Below, piece by piece: positions 34,171-42,833 of a stretch of DNA of 64,000 nucleotides. Location: contig CBDCZR010000026.1 of NCBI GenBank assembly GCA_965224535.1, positions 1 through 64,000 on the forward strand, given 5' to 3'. Source of the DNA: JBCDHN01 sp965224535 (GTDB lineage: Bacteria > Verrucomicrobiota > Verrucomicrobiia > Verrucomicrobiales > DEV007). Below the pieces are notes generated by a model, which ran no database searches, was not told the DNA's origin, and saw only the letters and a list, made by a program, of their open reading frames with translations. The number at the start of each line of letters is the position of its first letter. The first letter of the stretch is position 1. Made by a program: the position numbers and the translations under genes.

Positions 34171-35202
34171 ATGAAAGCGCTAACCCTCACGGCAACCAAC
34201 GAGTTCACCTACGCCGATACTCCAGACCCGGAAATCGGCCCTAACGATGTTCTGATCGGCGTCAAGGCTTGTGGAATTTGCGGCAGCGATATCCATGGCA
34301 TGGACGGTTCCAGCGGCCGCCGCATTCCGCCCATCATCATGGGGCACGAGGCCAGCGGCGAAATCGTCAAAGTGGGCGAAAATGTGAAGGATTGGAAGGT
34401 GGGTGGCCGCGCGGCGTTCGATTCGATGATTTTTTGCGGCGAATGTGCGGCTTGTCAGGCCGGGCAAACGAATTTGTGTCCGGAGCGGAGGGTCATCGGC
34501 GTTTCCTGCGAGGATTACCGCCGGCACGGCGCGTTTGCCGAGTTTGTCCGCATTCCGCAGCACATTTTGGTGCCGATGCCGGAGGGGCTTAGTTTTGAGG
34601 AAGCGGCCTTTGGCGAGCCCGTTGGAGTGGCGTTGCACGCCGTCGGTCTGGTTTCGCCGGTGCCGGGTGATACGGCGGTGGTGATCGGCGCGGGTTTGAT
34701 TGGGCTGCTCGTGGTTCAGGCCTTGAAACGCGCCGGTTGCGGCCGGGTTTTGGCGGTGGACCTCGATGATTCGCGGCTGAATTTGGCCAAGGAACTCGGC
34801 GCCGACGATGTGGTGAACTCCGCGGCGGATGGCGCGTTGGAGCAGATTCGTGCCCAGGCGGGAGGCGACGGTGCTGACGTGGCCATGGAGGTGGTGGGGA
34901 TCGGCCCCACGATTACCCTGGCGGTGAAATCCGTGCGCAAGGGCGGGAAGGTCGGCGCGGTCGGGAATTTGAAAGCGACCGTCGATTTTCCGCTGCAAGA
35001 TGTCGTTACCCGCGAAATTACCGTTTTCGGCTCTTGCGCGTCGGCCGGGGAGTATGGCGAAGCGCTTCAAGCGGTGGCCAACGGCGAAATTCGCGTGAAG
35101 CCGCTGATTAGCGCGGTTGCCCCGATCGGCGAAGGCGGGGACTGGTTCAAGAAGCTCTACAACCGCGAGGGAGACTTGCTGAAGGTCATTTTGCACCCTT
35201 AG
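34171..35202 (+). CDS. Zinc-dependent medium-chain alcohol/polyol dehydrogenase
   Basis: 343 residues. Catalytic zinc ligands: C37 in CGICGSD and H59 in GHEASGE. The structural zinc cluster is FCGECAACQAGQTNLCPE, and the NAD-binding motif is VVIGAGLIGLLVVQALKRAG followed by AVDLDDSRL. It oxidises a secondary alcohol, probably a sugar or polyol, with NAD(P)+; the substrate cannot be read from sequence. Its position after a sulfatase suits carbohydrate use. Complete, ending at TAG 35200. Confidence 0.9.
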   Translation: MKALTLTATNEFTYADTPDPEIGPNDVLIGVKACGICGSDIHGMDGSSGRRIPPIIMGHEASGEIVKVGENVKDWKVGGRAAFDSMIFCGECAACQAGQTNLCPERRVIGVSCEDYRRHGAFAEFVRIPQHILVPMPEGLSFEEAAFGEPVGVALHAVGLVSPVPGDTAVVIGAGLIGLLVVQALKRAGCGRVLAVDLDDSRLNLAKELGADDVVNSAADGALEQIRAQAGGDGADVAMEVVGIGPTITLAVKSVRKGGKVGAVGNLKATVDFPLQDVVTREITVFGSCASAGEYGEALQAVANGEIRVKPLISAVAPIGEGGDWFKKLYNREGDLLKVILHP

Positions 35203-35780
35203 TTTAGTTTAGGGGAATCGGAAAAATAGATGATCGAAGGTGCGCAGGGCGCTTGTTCGAGGCCGAGGCGGATCTTGGTGAATATAGCGAGCTATTTGAT
35301 CCAAGGTCCAACGACGGCATCGAGCAAGAGAACTACTGCTAATCGCCAAAACCCTCGTTGCTGCGCGCCAGACCGGCCAGAAGCTGGTCGCCGCGAGCGG
35401 CGGCGTCGCCTGCAACTCCAGCCTGCGCGAAAATCTGCGTTCCGCCTGCGAAAACGCGGGATTGGAGCTAAAAATCGCCGAGCCGCGACTTTGCACCGAC
35501 AACGCCGCGATGATCGCTTACGTGGGCGCGCTGAAATTGCGGCAAGGAGCACCGGAATCGCCCTTGGACCAGGACATCGTCCCAAACCTGCCCCTAGCAG
35601 TCCACCAAGCCTAACCTAACCGTGTGGACGCTGGGCGGCGCTTTTGGACGTTGCCGACATTGCTCCTCTCAAAGCGCGATTCGCCGGCCTGACAACACCA
35701 AAAATGCGGCCCTGCGCACAAAAAGTCCGAAAGATTTCGGGCGCCGCGGATGATGCTCCGGAAAGCAGCATCGCCATTCC
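35203..35780. other. Intergenic region containing a tsaD fragment
   Basis: Apart from the tsaD remnant described separately, no gene is convincing. The bases before the remnant (35230-35338) do not match TsaD in any frame. The 165 bases after it should hold the promoter of the beta-propeller genes. Confidence 0.5.
35339..35614 (+). pseudogene. tsaD: 3' fragment of tsaD (tRNA threonylcarbamoyladenosine synthesis)
   Basis: About 91 codons without a stop, reading LIAKTLVAARQTGQKLVAAS, GGVACNSSLRENLRSACENA, then LCTDNAAMIAYVGALKLRQG, and ending at TAA 35612. This is the C-terminal part of TsaD, including the conserved SGGVACN and CTDNAAMI motifs. The first 250 or so residues are absent and there is no start. 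The frame is still clean, so the truncation is recent or it is a partial duplication of an intact copy elsewhere. Confidence 0.8.
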
Positions 35781-36932
35781 ATGCCAATATTCGCCCTTCT
35801 CATCGCAGCCGCCCTTTTTCTGTCCGCCAACGCCTTTTCCGCCGATTGGCCGTTCTATCGCGGACCGAATCGAAACGGCATCGCCGACGTCAAGTTCGAT
35901 CCGGTCGACAACGAGCCGGAGCGTCTCTGGAAAGCGGATGTGGGCGACATCGGCCGGCACAGTTGCCCGGTGGTCGTCAACGGGAAGCTCTACATCATCG
36001 GCGGACAGCGCGGCGGGCCCTTTTACGTCTACTGTTTCGATGCCAACTCCGGAGAGGAGCTTTGGAAGTCCCAAGCGGCAAACAGCCACAGCACCGTTGC
36101 CGTTCAGGACGGCCGGATTTACGCTTTGGGCGACGATCGCCACCTGCGTTGCTTTGATGCGAACACCGGCACGGAAGTCTGGACCACCGAGCGCATCCCT
36201 CAGCCGCCCAAGCACCAATCTTTGGCCGGATCGGCCGTCATTTGGGAAGATCTCGTCATCGTCAATGCGCTCGGCGGCTACGCGTTCCATCGCGATACCG
36301 GAAAAGTCGCCTGGAGCCACGAAGGCCTCCACGGCCTCGCCACGCCCGTTCTCTTCTCGCGCAATGGCGAACGCGCCGTCGCCATTTTCCTGTCGGATCG
36401 CGTTGTGGCGCGCAATCCCCGCACCGGCGACGAAATTTGGTCGATCCCGTGGAAAACCGATCCTGGCAACAACGCCTGCGATCCCGTTTTCGTCGAGGAC
36501 GACTCCAAGGTGTTTCTTTGCACCCGCTACGGCATGGGCCGGGCCCTCTGGGACGTTTCCGGCGATGAACCCAAGGAAATCTGGTTTCATCAGCAGGGCG
36601 CCCATGTCTACAGCAGCGGCGTTTGGTACGGTGGTGAACTCTACGCCTTCGCCAACAACTTCATCCGCCTGGATCTCAAAACCGGCGAGCATCTCTGGAA
36701 CCAGTGGAAATCGCCCCGCGCCGACTCCGTCCTCGTCCTCGGCGGCAAGATGGTCCTGCTCAGCGAGCAAGGCGAAATGATCGTCGGCAAGCCGTCGGAA
36801 TCCGCCTTCGTGGAGCTAAGCCGCGCCCAGATTCATCGTCCCCAAGCGCGAAATGTCCCAGCATACTGGGAAGGCAAACTTTACGTGCGCAACCACAAAG
36901 GAGAGCTGGTGTGCGTTCAAGTTTCCAAGTAA
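35781..36932 (+). CDS. Secreted PQQ-like beta-propeller protein (short subfamily, copy 1)
   Basis: 383 residues with a signal peptide (LIAAALFLSANAFSA). The mature protein starts DWPFYRGPNRNGIADVKFDP, the mark of one of two subfamilies here. Repeated blades carry the PQQ-propeller motif, for example YCFDANSGEELWKS and RCFDANTGTEVWTT. No catalytic or PQQ-binding residues were identified, so an enzyme or a binding scaffold are both possible. It lies 35 bases upstream of a long-subfamily copy. Confidence 0.82.
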   Translation: MPIFALLIAAALFLSANAFSADWPFYRGPNRNGIADVKFDPVDNEPERLWKADVGDIGRHSCPVVVNGKLYIIGGQRGGPFYVYCFDANSGEELWKSQAANSHSTVAVQDGRIYALGDDRHLRCFDANTGTEVWTTERIPQPPKHQSLAGSAVIWEDLVIVNALGGYAFHRDTGKVAWSHEGLHGLATPVLFSRNGERAVAIFLSDRVVARNPRTGDEIWSIPWKTDPGNNACDPVFVEDDSKVFLCTRYGMGRALWDVSGDEPKEIWFHQQGAHVYSSGVWYGGELYAFANNFIRLDLKTGEHLWNQWKSPRADSVLVLGGKMVLLSEQGEMIVGKPSESAFVELSRAQIHRPQARNVPAYWEGKLYVRNHKGELVCVQVSK

Positions 36933-36967
36933 AACCTGCCCTAATCGAACCATCAAACCCTTCCAAG

Positions 36968-38272
36968 ATGACCCTGATTTCGCCCACCAAATCCAAGCCA
37001 ACCTGGAGGATTCCAGGATTTCTCGCCCTAACCTGGGTTTTGGCCACGTTTCCAGCTTTCGCCGAAAACTGGCCTCAGTTTCGCGGTCCGAACGCCCAAG
37101 GCGTCGCTTCCGAAACCAATTTCCCCACCGAGTGGAGCGACACGACGAATGTGAAGTGGAAAATCCAGCCGCCAGGCCAAGGTTTTTCCAGCCCGATCAT
37201 TTGGGGTGACAAGTTGTTCATCACGTCGTTCTCCGGCTATGGCGAACGCATCGAAGATCCCGGCGATCCGGCGGATTTGGTGCGTCACCTCATCTGCATC
37301 GACAAGAACACCGGCGAGACGCTTTGGAAGAAGGACGTGCCGAATCGTGGTAATGTGCGGCCCTACGAAAAAGCGATGACGAATGTCGGTTACGCCGCGC
37401 ACACGCCGGTGACGGATGGCGAGCGGGTCTACTGCTTTTTCGCGACGCACGGCGTGGTGGTTTTCGACATGAACGGGCGTCAGCTTTGGGATGCCGGTCC
37501 TTACGAATTCATCCCGAGCAGCTACGGTTCCGCGGCGTCGCCTGTGGTTTTTGAGAATTTGCTGATCGTGAACGCGAGCATGGAGGAGGAGATGGTGGTT
37601 GCGTTCGACAAGACGAGCGGGCGCGAGGTTTGGCGGATTCCCAACATCAAGGCCTCCTACACGACGCCGGTTTTGGCGGGCAAGGTGATGATCGTCAGCG
37701 GCCATCAGAGAGCGTGGGCATTCGATCCGAAAACGGGTGAGTTGAAGTGGGAATTTCACAACAAGCGTAACGGCTATATTGTGCCGGTGGCGCTCTACGA
37801 TGGCGGTGATGAGGTTTACATTCACGGTTCTGGCGATCACGCCTTGGCCGCGGTTCTGGTGAACAGCAGCGGGACGGTGGAAGTACCGCGTTGGGCTGCG
37901 AAACCGCGCGCTTCGCCAATGGCCTCGGGCGTGTTGCATGATGGTCACATCTACTCCTTCGATTGGCTCTTCAATTCAATCCGCGCGAGCGATGGTGAGG
38001 TGCTCAACGAGCAAAAGTTTGCGCGGCCGCCGGGGACTCGCTTCGATGTCGGAGGGCGGATTCGATCGTCGATGTTGCTGGCGGGGGATGTGGTTTACAT
38101 GACGGACGCAAGTGGCAGAACCGTGCTCTTTCGCGGGACGACGGACATTGAGGTGATCGCGATGAACCGTTTTGAAAGCGAGCAGACAAAGGTGCATTCG
38201 GCGTCAATCGCGCCGAGCGACGGGAAACTTTACTTTCGTACGCCGGATTCGCTCTATTGTATCGGGCAATGA
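36968..38272 (+). CDS. Secreted PQQ-like beta-propeller protein (long subfamily, copy 1)
   Basis: 434 residues from ATG 36968; an upstream in-frame extension overlapping the previous gene is rejected because the signal peptide starts here. The mature N-terminus AENWPQFRGPNAQGVASETN defines the long subfamily. Blade motifs include CIDKNTGETLWKKDVPN and AFDPKTGELKWEF. It ends LYCIGQ; close paralogues end LYCIGN or LYCIGD. Its stop overlaps the next start as ATGA, coupling it to the FGE-like gene. Confidence 0.82.
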   Translation: MTLISPTKSKPTWRIPGFLALTWVLATFPAFAENWPQFRGPNAQGVASETNFPTEWSDTTNVKWKIQPPGQGFSSPIIWGDKLFITSFSGYGERIEDPGDPADLVRHLICIDKNTGETLWKKDVPNRGNVRPYEKAMTNVGYAAHTPVTDGERVYCFFATHGVVVFDMNGRQLWDAGPYEFIPSSYGSAASPVVFENLLIVNASMEEEMVVAFDKTSGREVWRIPNIKASYTTPVLAGKVMIVSGHQRAWAFDPKTGELKWEFHNKRNGYIVPVALYDGGDEVYIHGSGDHALAAVLVNSSGTVEVPRWAAKPRASPMASGVLHDGHIYSFDWLFNSIRASDGEVLNEQKFARPPGTRFDVGGRIRSSMLLAGDVVYMTDASGRTVLFRGTTDIEVIAMNRFESEQTKVHSASIAPSDGKLYFRTPDSLYCIGQ

Positions 38273-40620
38273 ATCGAATCGTCTACTTGGCAATGTCGTC
38301 GTTGCTCGCGGTAAGCGCCGCGGCGCAGGAATCGGCGACGAATTCGCTCGGCATGGAGCTTGTGCCGGTGCGCGAAGGCGTTTTTCGCATGGGACGGCCG
38401 GCGGGCGGCCGGTTCCAGGAGGTGATGGAGGTGGATCACCCGAGGCGTTATGGTTCGGACGAAGCGCCGTCGCATTTGGTGGCGATCACGAAGCCGTTTT
38501 GGATCGCGAAGCACGAGGTGACGGTGGGGCAGTTCGCGCAGTTTGTCGAGGCGACTGGTTATGTCACGACGGCGGAGAAATCCGGCCGCGGGGCGATTGG
38601 TTGGCTGCTGGAACCGGGTGAGCCGATCGCTACCGCGGCGCATCATCGGCCGTTCGAGCAGAAGGCGGAGTGTAGCTGGAAATCGCCTGGCTTCGCGCAG
38701 ACGCCGCGGCATCCGGTCGTGTGTGTGAGTTGGGAGGACGCGCAGGCGTTTTGCCGGTGGCTTAGCGAAAAAGAGAACGCAACCTACCGGCTGCCGACCG
38801 AGGCGGAGTGGGAATACGCGGCGCAGGCTCAAAGCGACACGATCTACCATTTTGGCGACGAGTATCGCGGGCAGATTCATCGTTTTGCCAATATCGCGGA
38901 TGCGGATGCTGAGGCGGCTCATCGCGGGTTGGCGATGCACAGTTGGTACGTCAACGGGCCGGGCGATGGCGCGGTTTGCACGGCTGAGGTCGGTCGGTAT
39001 GCGGCGAATCCGTGGGGGTTGCACGACACGTTGGGCAACGTTTGGGAATGGTGTCAGGATCGCTATGACGAGAACGCCTACAGCCGCGCCAAGGAGACGC
39101 GCAATCGCCTGCGCGAGCCGGTTTTTGACCCCGTGGTGACGGAGCGCTGGAATCCGGCGGAGGGCTACGATTGGCGCAACATCCGCGGGGGTGCCTGGAA
39201 CGTGTCGCCAGGCATTTGCCGGGCACAGACGCGCGCCTACCTGGAGGCGAAGGAGGCGGCGTGCTACGTAGGATTCCGCGTGATCCGCGAAGGCTCTGCT
39301 GAGCAGCTTGCGGCAGGCGAGGCGTGGGCCGAGAAGTGGAAATCGGCGCGCCAGGTGGTGTTTGCGGCGCCGAACAGCGAGTGTCGTGCGGAGGGCGGAA
39401 ATTGGCTCTCGGTCAGTTTTTTCCGCGGGGCGCCGGACGGGATTTTCGCGCGTTTGCCGGATTTACCGCGTTTGCGCTTTTTGCGTTTCGATGGCCGGGA
39501 TCGGCTAACGCCTGAGGTGATCGGTCACATCGCCAAAATCCCCGCGTTGCGTAGCCTGGAGATCTACAATTGCGATTCCGGCGCGCCGGCCGAGGCCTAC
39601 GCGCAGCTTGCGGCGCTGGACGAGCTGACCGGTTTGGCGCTGAGCAGCGAGACGAACCTAACGCCGGAGTTGTTGCGCACGTTTCCCTGCCTACCGCGGC
39701 TCACCCGGCTGCGTTTCGGCAACCCGAATTTTGGCGATGCGGAGATTCTCGCGGCGCTGACCGAGGTTGAGTTTTCGCGGCTGGAAACGTTGAATTTGGA
39801 GGCTTGTCAGGCCAACGGAACGTCCCTCAGCGCGTTTCGCGGTGCGCCGTTGCGCGAATTGCGCCTGAATCGGCTCAACGACGAGGGCGCGGCGCTGGCG
39901 GCGCAGTTCTCGGGGCTCGAGATTCTGATCGCGCGCGAGCCGCAACTGACCGGCGCGGGGTTGGCCCAGCTCGCGCGTTTGCCGAAACTGCGCGAACTCG
40001 GCTTAGCTCGTCTCGACGGGCTGGGCGATGCGGATTTGGCAACGTTAGGGTCGATGAAGCAGCTCACCGAGTTGAACCTGGGCGGCTCGCAGGCCGGGGA
40101 CGCTACCGCGGCGGCGTTGCGTGGCCTGGTCCTGCTGGAGTTGACGATCGGCAACCCGAATTTGACCGACGAAGGGATGAAGCACATCGGCTCGATCGCC
40201 TCCCTGCGCCAAAGGCTGGTGATCGGCGAAAGCGCGAAAGTGACCGAGGCCGGCATTCGTCACCTCTGGGCGCCAAAGTGGCTGGAGGATCTGAGTTTGC
40301 AGATGCCGAGCGGAATCACGGGGAAGAATTTCGACGTCGTAGCGGATTTACCGCGTTTGCGCAGGATCCACATCGCAAGTCGCGATTTTACGGACGAGGG
40401 GCTGCGTTACCTCGGCTACTTGCCGCAGCTTCAACAGGTGACGCTCGGCACCTACCGCGGCGGCGGACCGGCTGGAGTCACCGACGCCGGGCTACTCTTG
40501 CTCGCGGAGGCGCCGAAACTGCGGACGGTGGAGATTCATCGGGGTTCGGCGGTTACGGAGGCGGGTATTGCGAGGTTCAAAGAGGTCCGGCCGCAGGTGG
40601 AGGTGAAGGTTCAGCGTTAG
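38269..40620 (+). CDS. FGE-like (DUF323) plus leucine-rich-repeat secreted protein
   Basis: 783 residues with a signal peptide (MNRIVYLAMSSLLAVSAAAQ). Residues 25-340 are a formylglycine-generating-enzyme-like fold: GMELVPVREGVFRMG, EVTVGQFAQFVEATGY, YRLPTEAEWEYAAQA, GNVWEWCQDRYDENA. The catalytic pair is incomplete: in RGGAWNVSPGICRAQTR the first Cys position is Val and only the second remains, so sulfatase activation is unlikely. Residues 400-780 are leucine-rich repeats of about 24 residues (LRSLEIYNCDSG, LTELNLGGSQAG). A recognition role is inferred. Coupled to the upstream beta-propeller gene. Confidence 0.82.
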   Translation: MNRIVYLAMSSLLAVSAAAQESATNSLGMELVPVREGVFRMGRPAGGRFQEVMEVDHPRRYGSDEAPSHLVAITKPFWIAKHEVTVGQFAQFVEATGYVTTAEKSGRGAIGWLLEPGEPIATAAHHRPFEQKAECSWKSPGFAQTPRHPVVCVSWEDAQAFCRWLSEKENATYRLPTEAEWEYAAQAQSDTIYHFGDEYRGQIHRFANIADADAEAAHRGLAMHSWYVNGPGDGAVCTAEVGRYAANPWGLHDTLGNVWEWCQDRYDENAYSRAKETRNRLREPVFDPVVTERWNPAEGYDWRNIRGGAWNVSPGICRAQTRAYLEAKEAACYVGFRVIREGSAEQLAAGEAWAEKWKSARQVVFAAPNSECRAEGGNWLSVSFFRGAPDGIFARLPDLPRLRFLRFDGRDRLTPEVIGHIAKIPALRSLEIYNCDSGAPAEAYAQLAALDELTGLALSSETNLTPELLRTFPCLPRLTRLRFGNPNFGDAEILAALTEVEFSRLETLNLEACQANGTSLSAFRGAPLRELRLNRLNDEGAALAAQFSGLEILIAREPQLTGAGLAQLARLPKLRELGLARLDGLGDADLATLGSMKQLTELNLGGSQAGDATAAALRGLVLLELTIGNPNLTDEGMKHIGSIASLRQRLVIGESAKVTEAGIRHLWAPKWLEDLSLQMPSGITGKNFDVVADLPRLRRIHIASRDFTDEGLRYLGYLPQLQQVTLGTYRGGGPAGVTDAGLLLLAEAPKLRTVEIHRGSAVTEAGIARFKEVRPQVEVKVQR

Positions 40621-40680
40621 TCCGAGGGGCTTCGCGGGCTACCGCGTTAGATTGGCGCGCCGATCTTCAGCTCACTCCCG

Positions 40681-41364
40681 GTGAAAAATCTGCTTTTCAT
40701 GTGGCAAAAAATGGGTATTTTTTGCCACAAACCCTCGAACTATAAATTGACACAATCAACACATTATAAGCTACTTAGCCGAATTTACGGAAAAGGCAGG
40801 GGTTGGGTGCTTACTCCAAATGACTTCAAAGACTTGGGAAACCAGAAAGCAGTATCAATGGCACTCTCCCGACTCGTTGAAAAGGAGACAATTCGCCGCT
40901 TAGCCCGAGGCCTTTACGATTACCCGCGTACCAGCCGACTCGTTGGGCTCGTTTCCCCAAGCCCAGACGAGATCGCGCAGGCTTTAGCACGGGAATCGGC
41001 CTCAAAAATTCAGCCATCCGGAGCCTACGCAGCAAATTTGCTCGGCCTTACCGAGCAGGTTCCAGCGAAAATTGTGTTCCTAACCGATGGGGCAACTCGC
41101 AAGGTAACGATTGGAAATCAGCAAATTCAGCTCAAGCAAACGACGCCCAAAAACATGCAAACGGCAGGTCGCATTAGTGGCCTTGTTATCCAAGCCTTGC
41201 GCTTTCTTGGGAAGTCGCAAGTTGATGAAAACCATGTGGAAAGTCTCCGCTCCCGCCTGACGGACCCGGAAAAACAGCAATTGGTAAAGGATATTCGCTT
41301 TGCACCTGTCTGGATTGGGGAGATATTTAATGATCTTGTTAGGGAGCCTGACAACGAATCATGA
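40681..41364 (+). CDS. AbiEi-type antitoxin (DUF6088-like)
   Basis: Antitoxin and repressor of a type IV toxin-antitoxin system. The N-terminal winged helix reads GRGWVLTPNDFKDLGNQKAV, then LSRLVEKETIRRLARGLYDY, followed by PSGAYAANLLGLTEQVPAKI and IQALRFLGKSQVDE typical of the family. The true start is uncertain: GTG 40681, ATG 40699 and ATG 40711 all lie on or next to a 12-bp-arm palindrome that is probably its own operator. It overlaps the toxin start by four bases (ATGA). Confidence 0.82.
   Translation: MKNLLFMWQKMGIFCHKPSNYKLTQSTHYKLLSRIYGKGRGWVLTPNDFKDLGNQKAVSMALSRLVEKETIRRLARGLYDYPRTSRLVGLVSPSPDEIAQALARESASKIQPSGAYAANLLGLTEQVPAKIVFLTDGATRKVTIGNQQIQLKQTTPKNMQTAGRISGLVIQALRFLGKSQVDENHVESLRSRLTDPEKQQLVKDIRFAPVWIGEIFNDLVREPDNES
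40701..40728. promoter_or_regulatory. Perfect palindrome at the abiE start, probable operator
   Basis: GTGGCAAAAAAT, spacer GGGT, ATTTTTTGCCAC: two exact 12-base arms. AbiEi antitoxins are known to repress their own promoters by binding inverted repeats, so this is the expected site. If the gene starts upstream, the palindrome would lie within the coding sequence, which argues for a downstream start. Confidence 0.75.
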
Positions 41365-42716
41365 ACACACTGATCCAGGAAGAGAAGAAGGAGCGACTTT
41401 TAGTTTTTGAGGAAACCGCCGCCCGATGCGGGCTGGATGCGCATTTGGTGGAGAAGGATTTTTGGGTCTGCTGGACGCTTCGTTTCATCTTCCAAAACAA
41501 AGCGTTCGGTGAATATTTCACCTTTCGAGGGGGGACGTCCCTTTCCAAAGCATTTGGATGTATCCAGCGCTTTTCGGAGGATATTGATTTGGCGATTTCT
41601 CGGGAATGGCTTGGCGTCGTGCAGGGCGATCCAGGGTCTGATCCCACGGTTAAAGAACTCAGCAAGAGTCAACGCGACAACAGAATTAAGTCACTCAAAA
41701 GGAAGTGTCGTAAGCAGATTGGTGACGTGTTTTTGCTGGCGCTAGATCAGGCGGTTCGCGAAGCAACAGGAAGCTCCGAAGGCTGGAAACTGGAATGTCT
41801 TTCAGAAAAGAACAAGCCTGATACCGTTCTCTTTCACTTCCCAACTACGGTTGATTTTCCGGCTTCGAGTTACAACAAACCAACCGTAAAGATCGAAATC
41901 AGCCCGAAAGCCGAGCGCGAGCCGTCTGAATCCCGACCGATTTCATCATTTGTAGCAGAGCAGTTTCCCGACCTCATGTCTGACGGCAGTTTTCAAGTCG
42001 AGACCTTGCTTCCAACTCGTACCTTTTGGGAAAAAGCCGCGGCGGTTCACGAACAAAACACTCTTGATGGAAACGTTCGGGAACACTATTCGCGACACTA
42101 CTACGATTTGATGTGCCTCGTTCGCTCAGGTTATGTCGATTTCGCAATTTTCGATAAAGTCATGACTGATCGTGCGGATTGGCATCCGTCCCGTCACGTA
42201 AATCACCTGGACCTGAAGCCAGAGAGCCTGATCTTGCGTCCTCCCCCTAATAAGCTGCAGAACTGGAAACGGGACTACGATGGCATGCAAATTATGTTCT
42301 TTGAGACTCCACCTCCATTCGATGAAGTCGTAGATGAGATTTGCAAATTCCAGGAGCAGTTCGTGCCCTCTCCCTCTGGAAAGACCAAAAGCCAGCGGTC
42401 TAAAAAACGGCGCATCCCTTCTAAGAAAAAGGCTGGGAAGCCAAAATCGCCTACAAAGAGATCGGTTGGGCCATCCTTGGCTTTTGGCTCCCTAAAGACG
42501 ACAATCCAACCAACCGACAAGCTGGTTCGTAATGTCGCCAAAATCGAACGCAAGGGAAGAATGACTCCTCTCAAGATTGCCGAAGAGCTGGGGCTCGAAG
42601 TAACCCGAAACGGTCCGGCAACGGTAAAATACCGGAAAACTATCCTAACAAGTGCAGAATGGCGTAAAGTGGTCGAGAAATGTCGCTCGTTGCGACGGCA
42701 GTTGGGTTTAATTTGA
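41361..42716 (+). CDS. AbiEii-type nucleotidyltransferase toxin with C-terminal extension
   Basis: 451 residues. Nucleotidyltransferase motifs: FRGGTSLSKAFGCIQRFSED followed by IDLAIS (GGTS and DID-type residues), then KIEISPKAE, TFWEKAAAVHEQN and SRHYYDLMCLVRSG, as in AbiEii toxins that arrest growth during phage infection. After residue 335 comes an unusual Lys-rich linker (KSQRSKKRRIPSKKKAGKPK). A roughly 60-residue tail follows (RMTPLKIAEELGLEVTRNGP) that looks like a small DNA-binding domain. The extension is not part of the classical toxin. Confidence 0.85.
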   Translation: MNTLIQEEKKERLLVFEETAARCGLDAHLVEKDFWVCWTLRFIFQNKAFGEYFTFRGGTSLSKAFGCIQRFSEDIDLAISREWLGVVQGDPGSDPTVKELSKSQRDNRIKSLKRKCRKQIGDVFLLALDQAVREATGSSEGWKLECLSEKNKPDTVLFHFPTTVDFPASSYNKPTVKIEISPKAEREPSESRPISSFVAEQFPDLMSDGSFQVETLLPTRTFWEKAAAVHEQNTLDGNVREHYSRHYYDLMCLVRSGYVDFAIFDKVMTDRADWHPSRHVNHLDLKPESLILRPPPNKLQNWKRDYDGMQIMFFETPPPFDEVVDEICKFQEQFVPSPSGKTKSQRSKKRRIPSKKKAGKPKSPTKRSVGPSLAFGSLKTTIQPTDKLVRNVAKIERKGRMTPLKIAEELGLEVTRNGPATVKYRKTILTSAEWRKVVEKCRSLRRQLGLI

Positions 42717-42833
42717 ATATCACTTTGACCCGAACGATTCAGACCCACCCACTCCAAGCTCCAATAGATTAGCGATTTTAATGTTGGCGAAATTGCGAAA
42801 GAAAACCCCGGTAGACGCGGATACGTGTAAGTG

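Noticed and set aside
34180..35196. 338-codon minus-strand frame opposite the alcohol dehydrogenase
   Set aside because: Shadow of a well-recognised dehydrogenase; composition typical of antisense high-GC sequence.
36704..36967. N-terminal extension of the beta-propeller gene at 36968
   Set aside because: It would overlap the upstream gene out of frame and bury the signal peptide.
38269..39300. Functional formylglycine-generating enzyme for the sulfatase at 32510
   Set aside because: The first of the two catalytic cysteines is replaced by Val.
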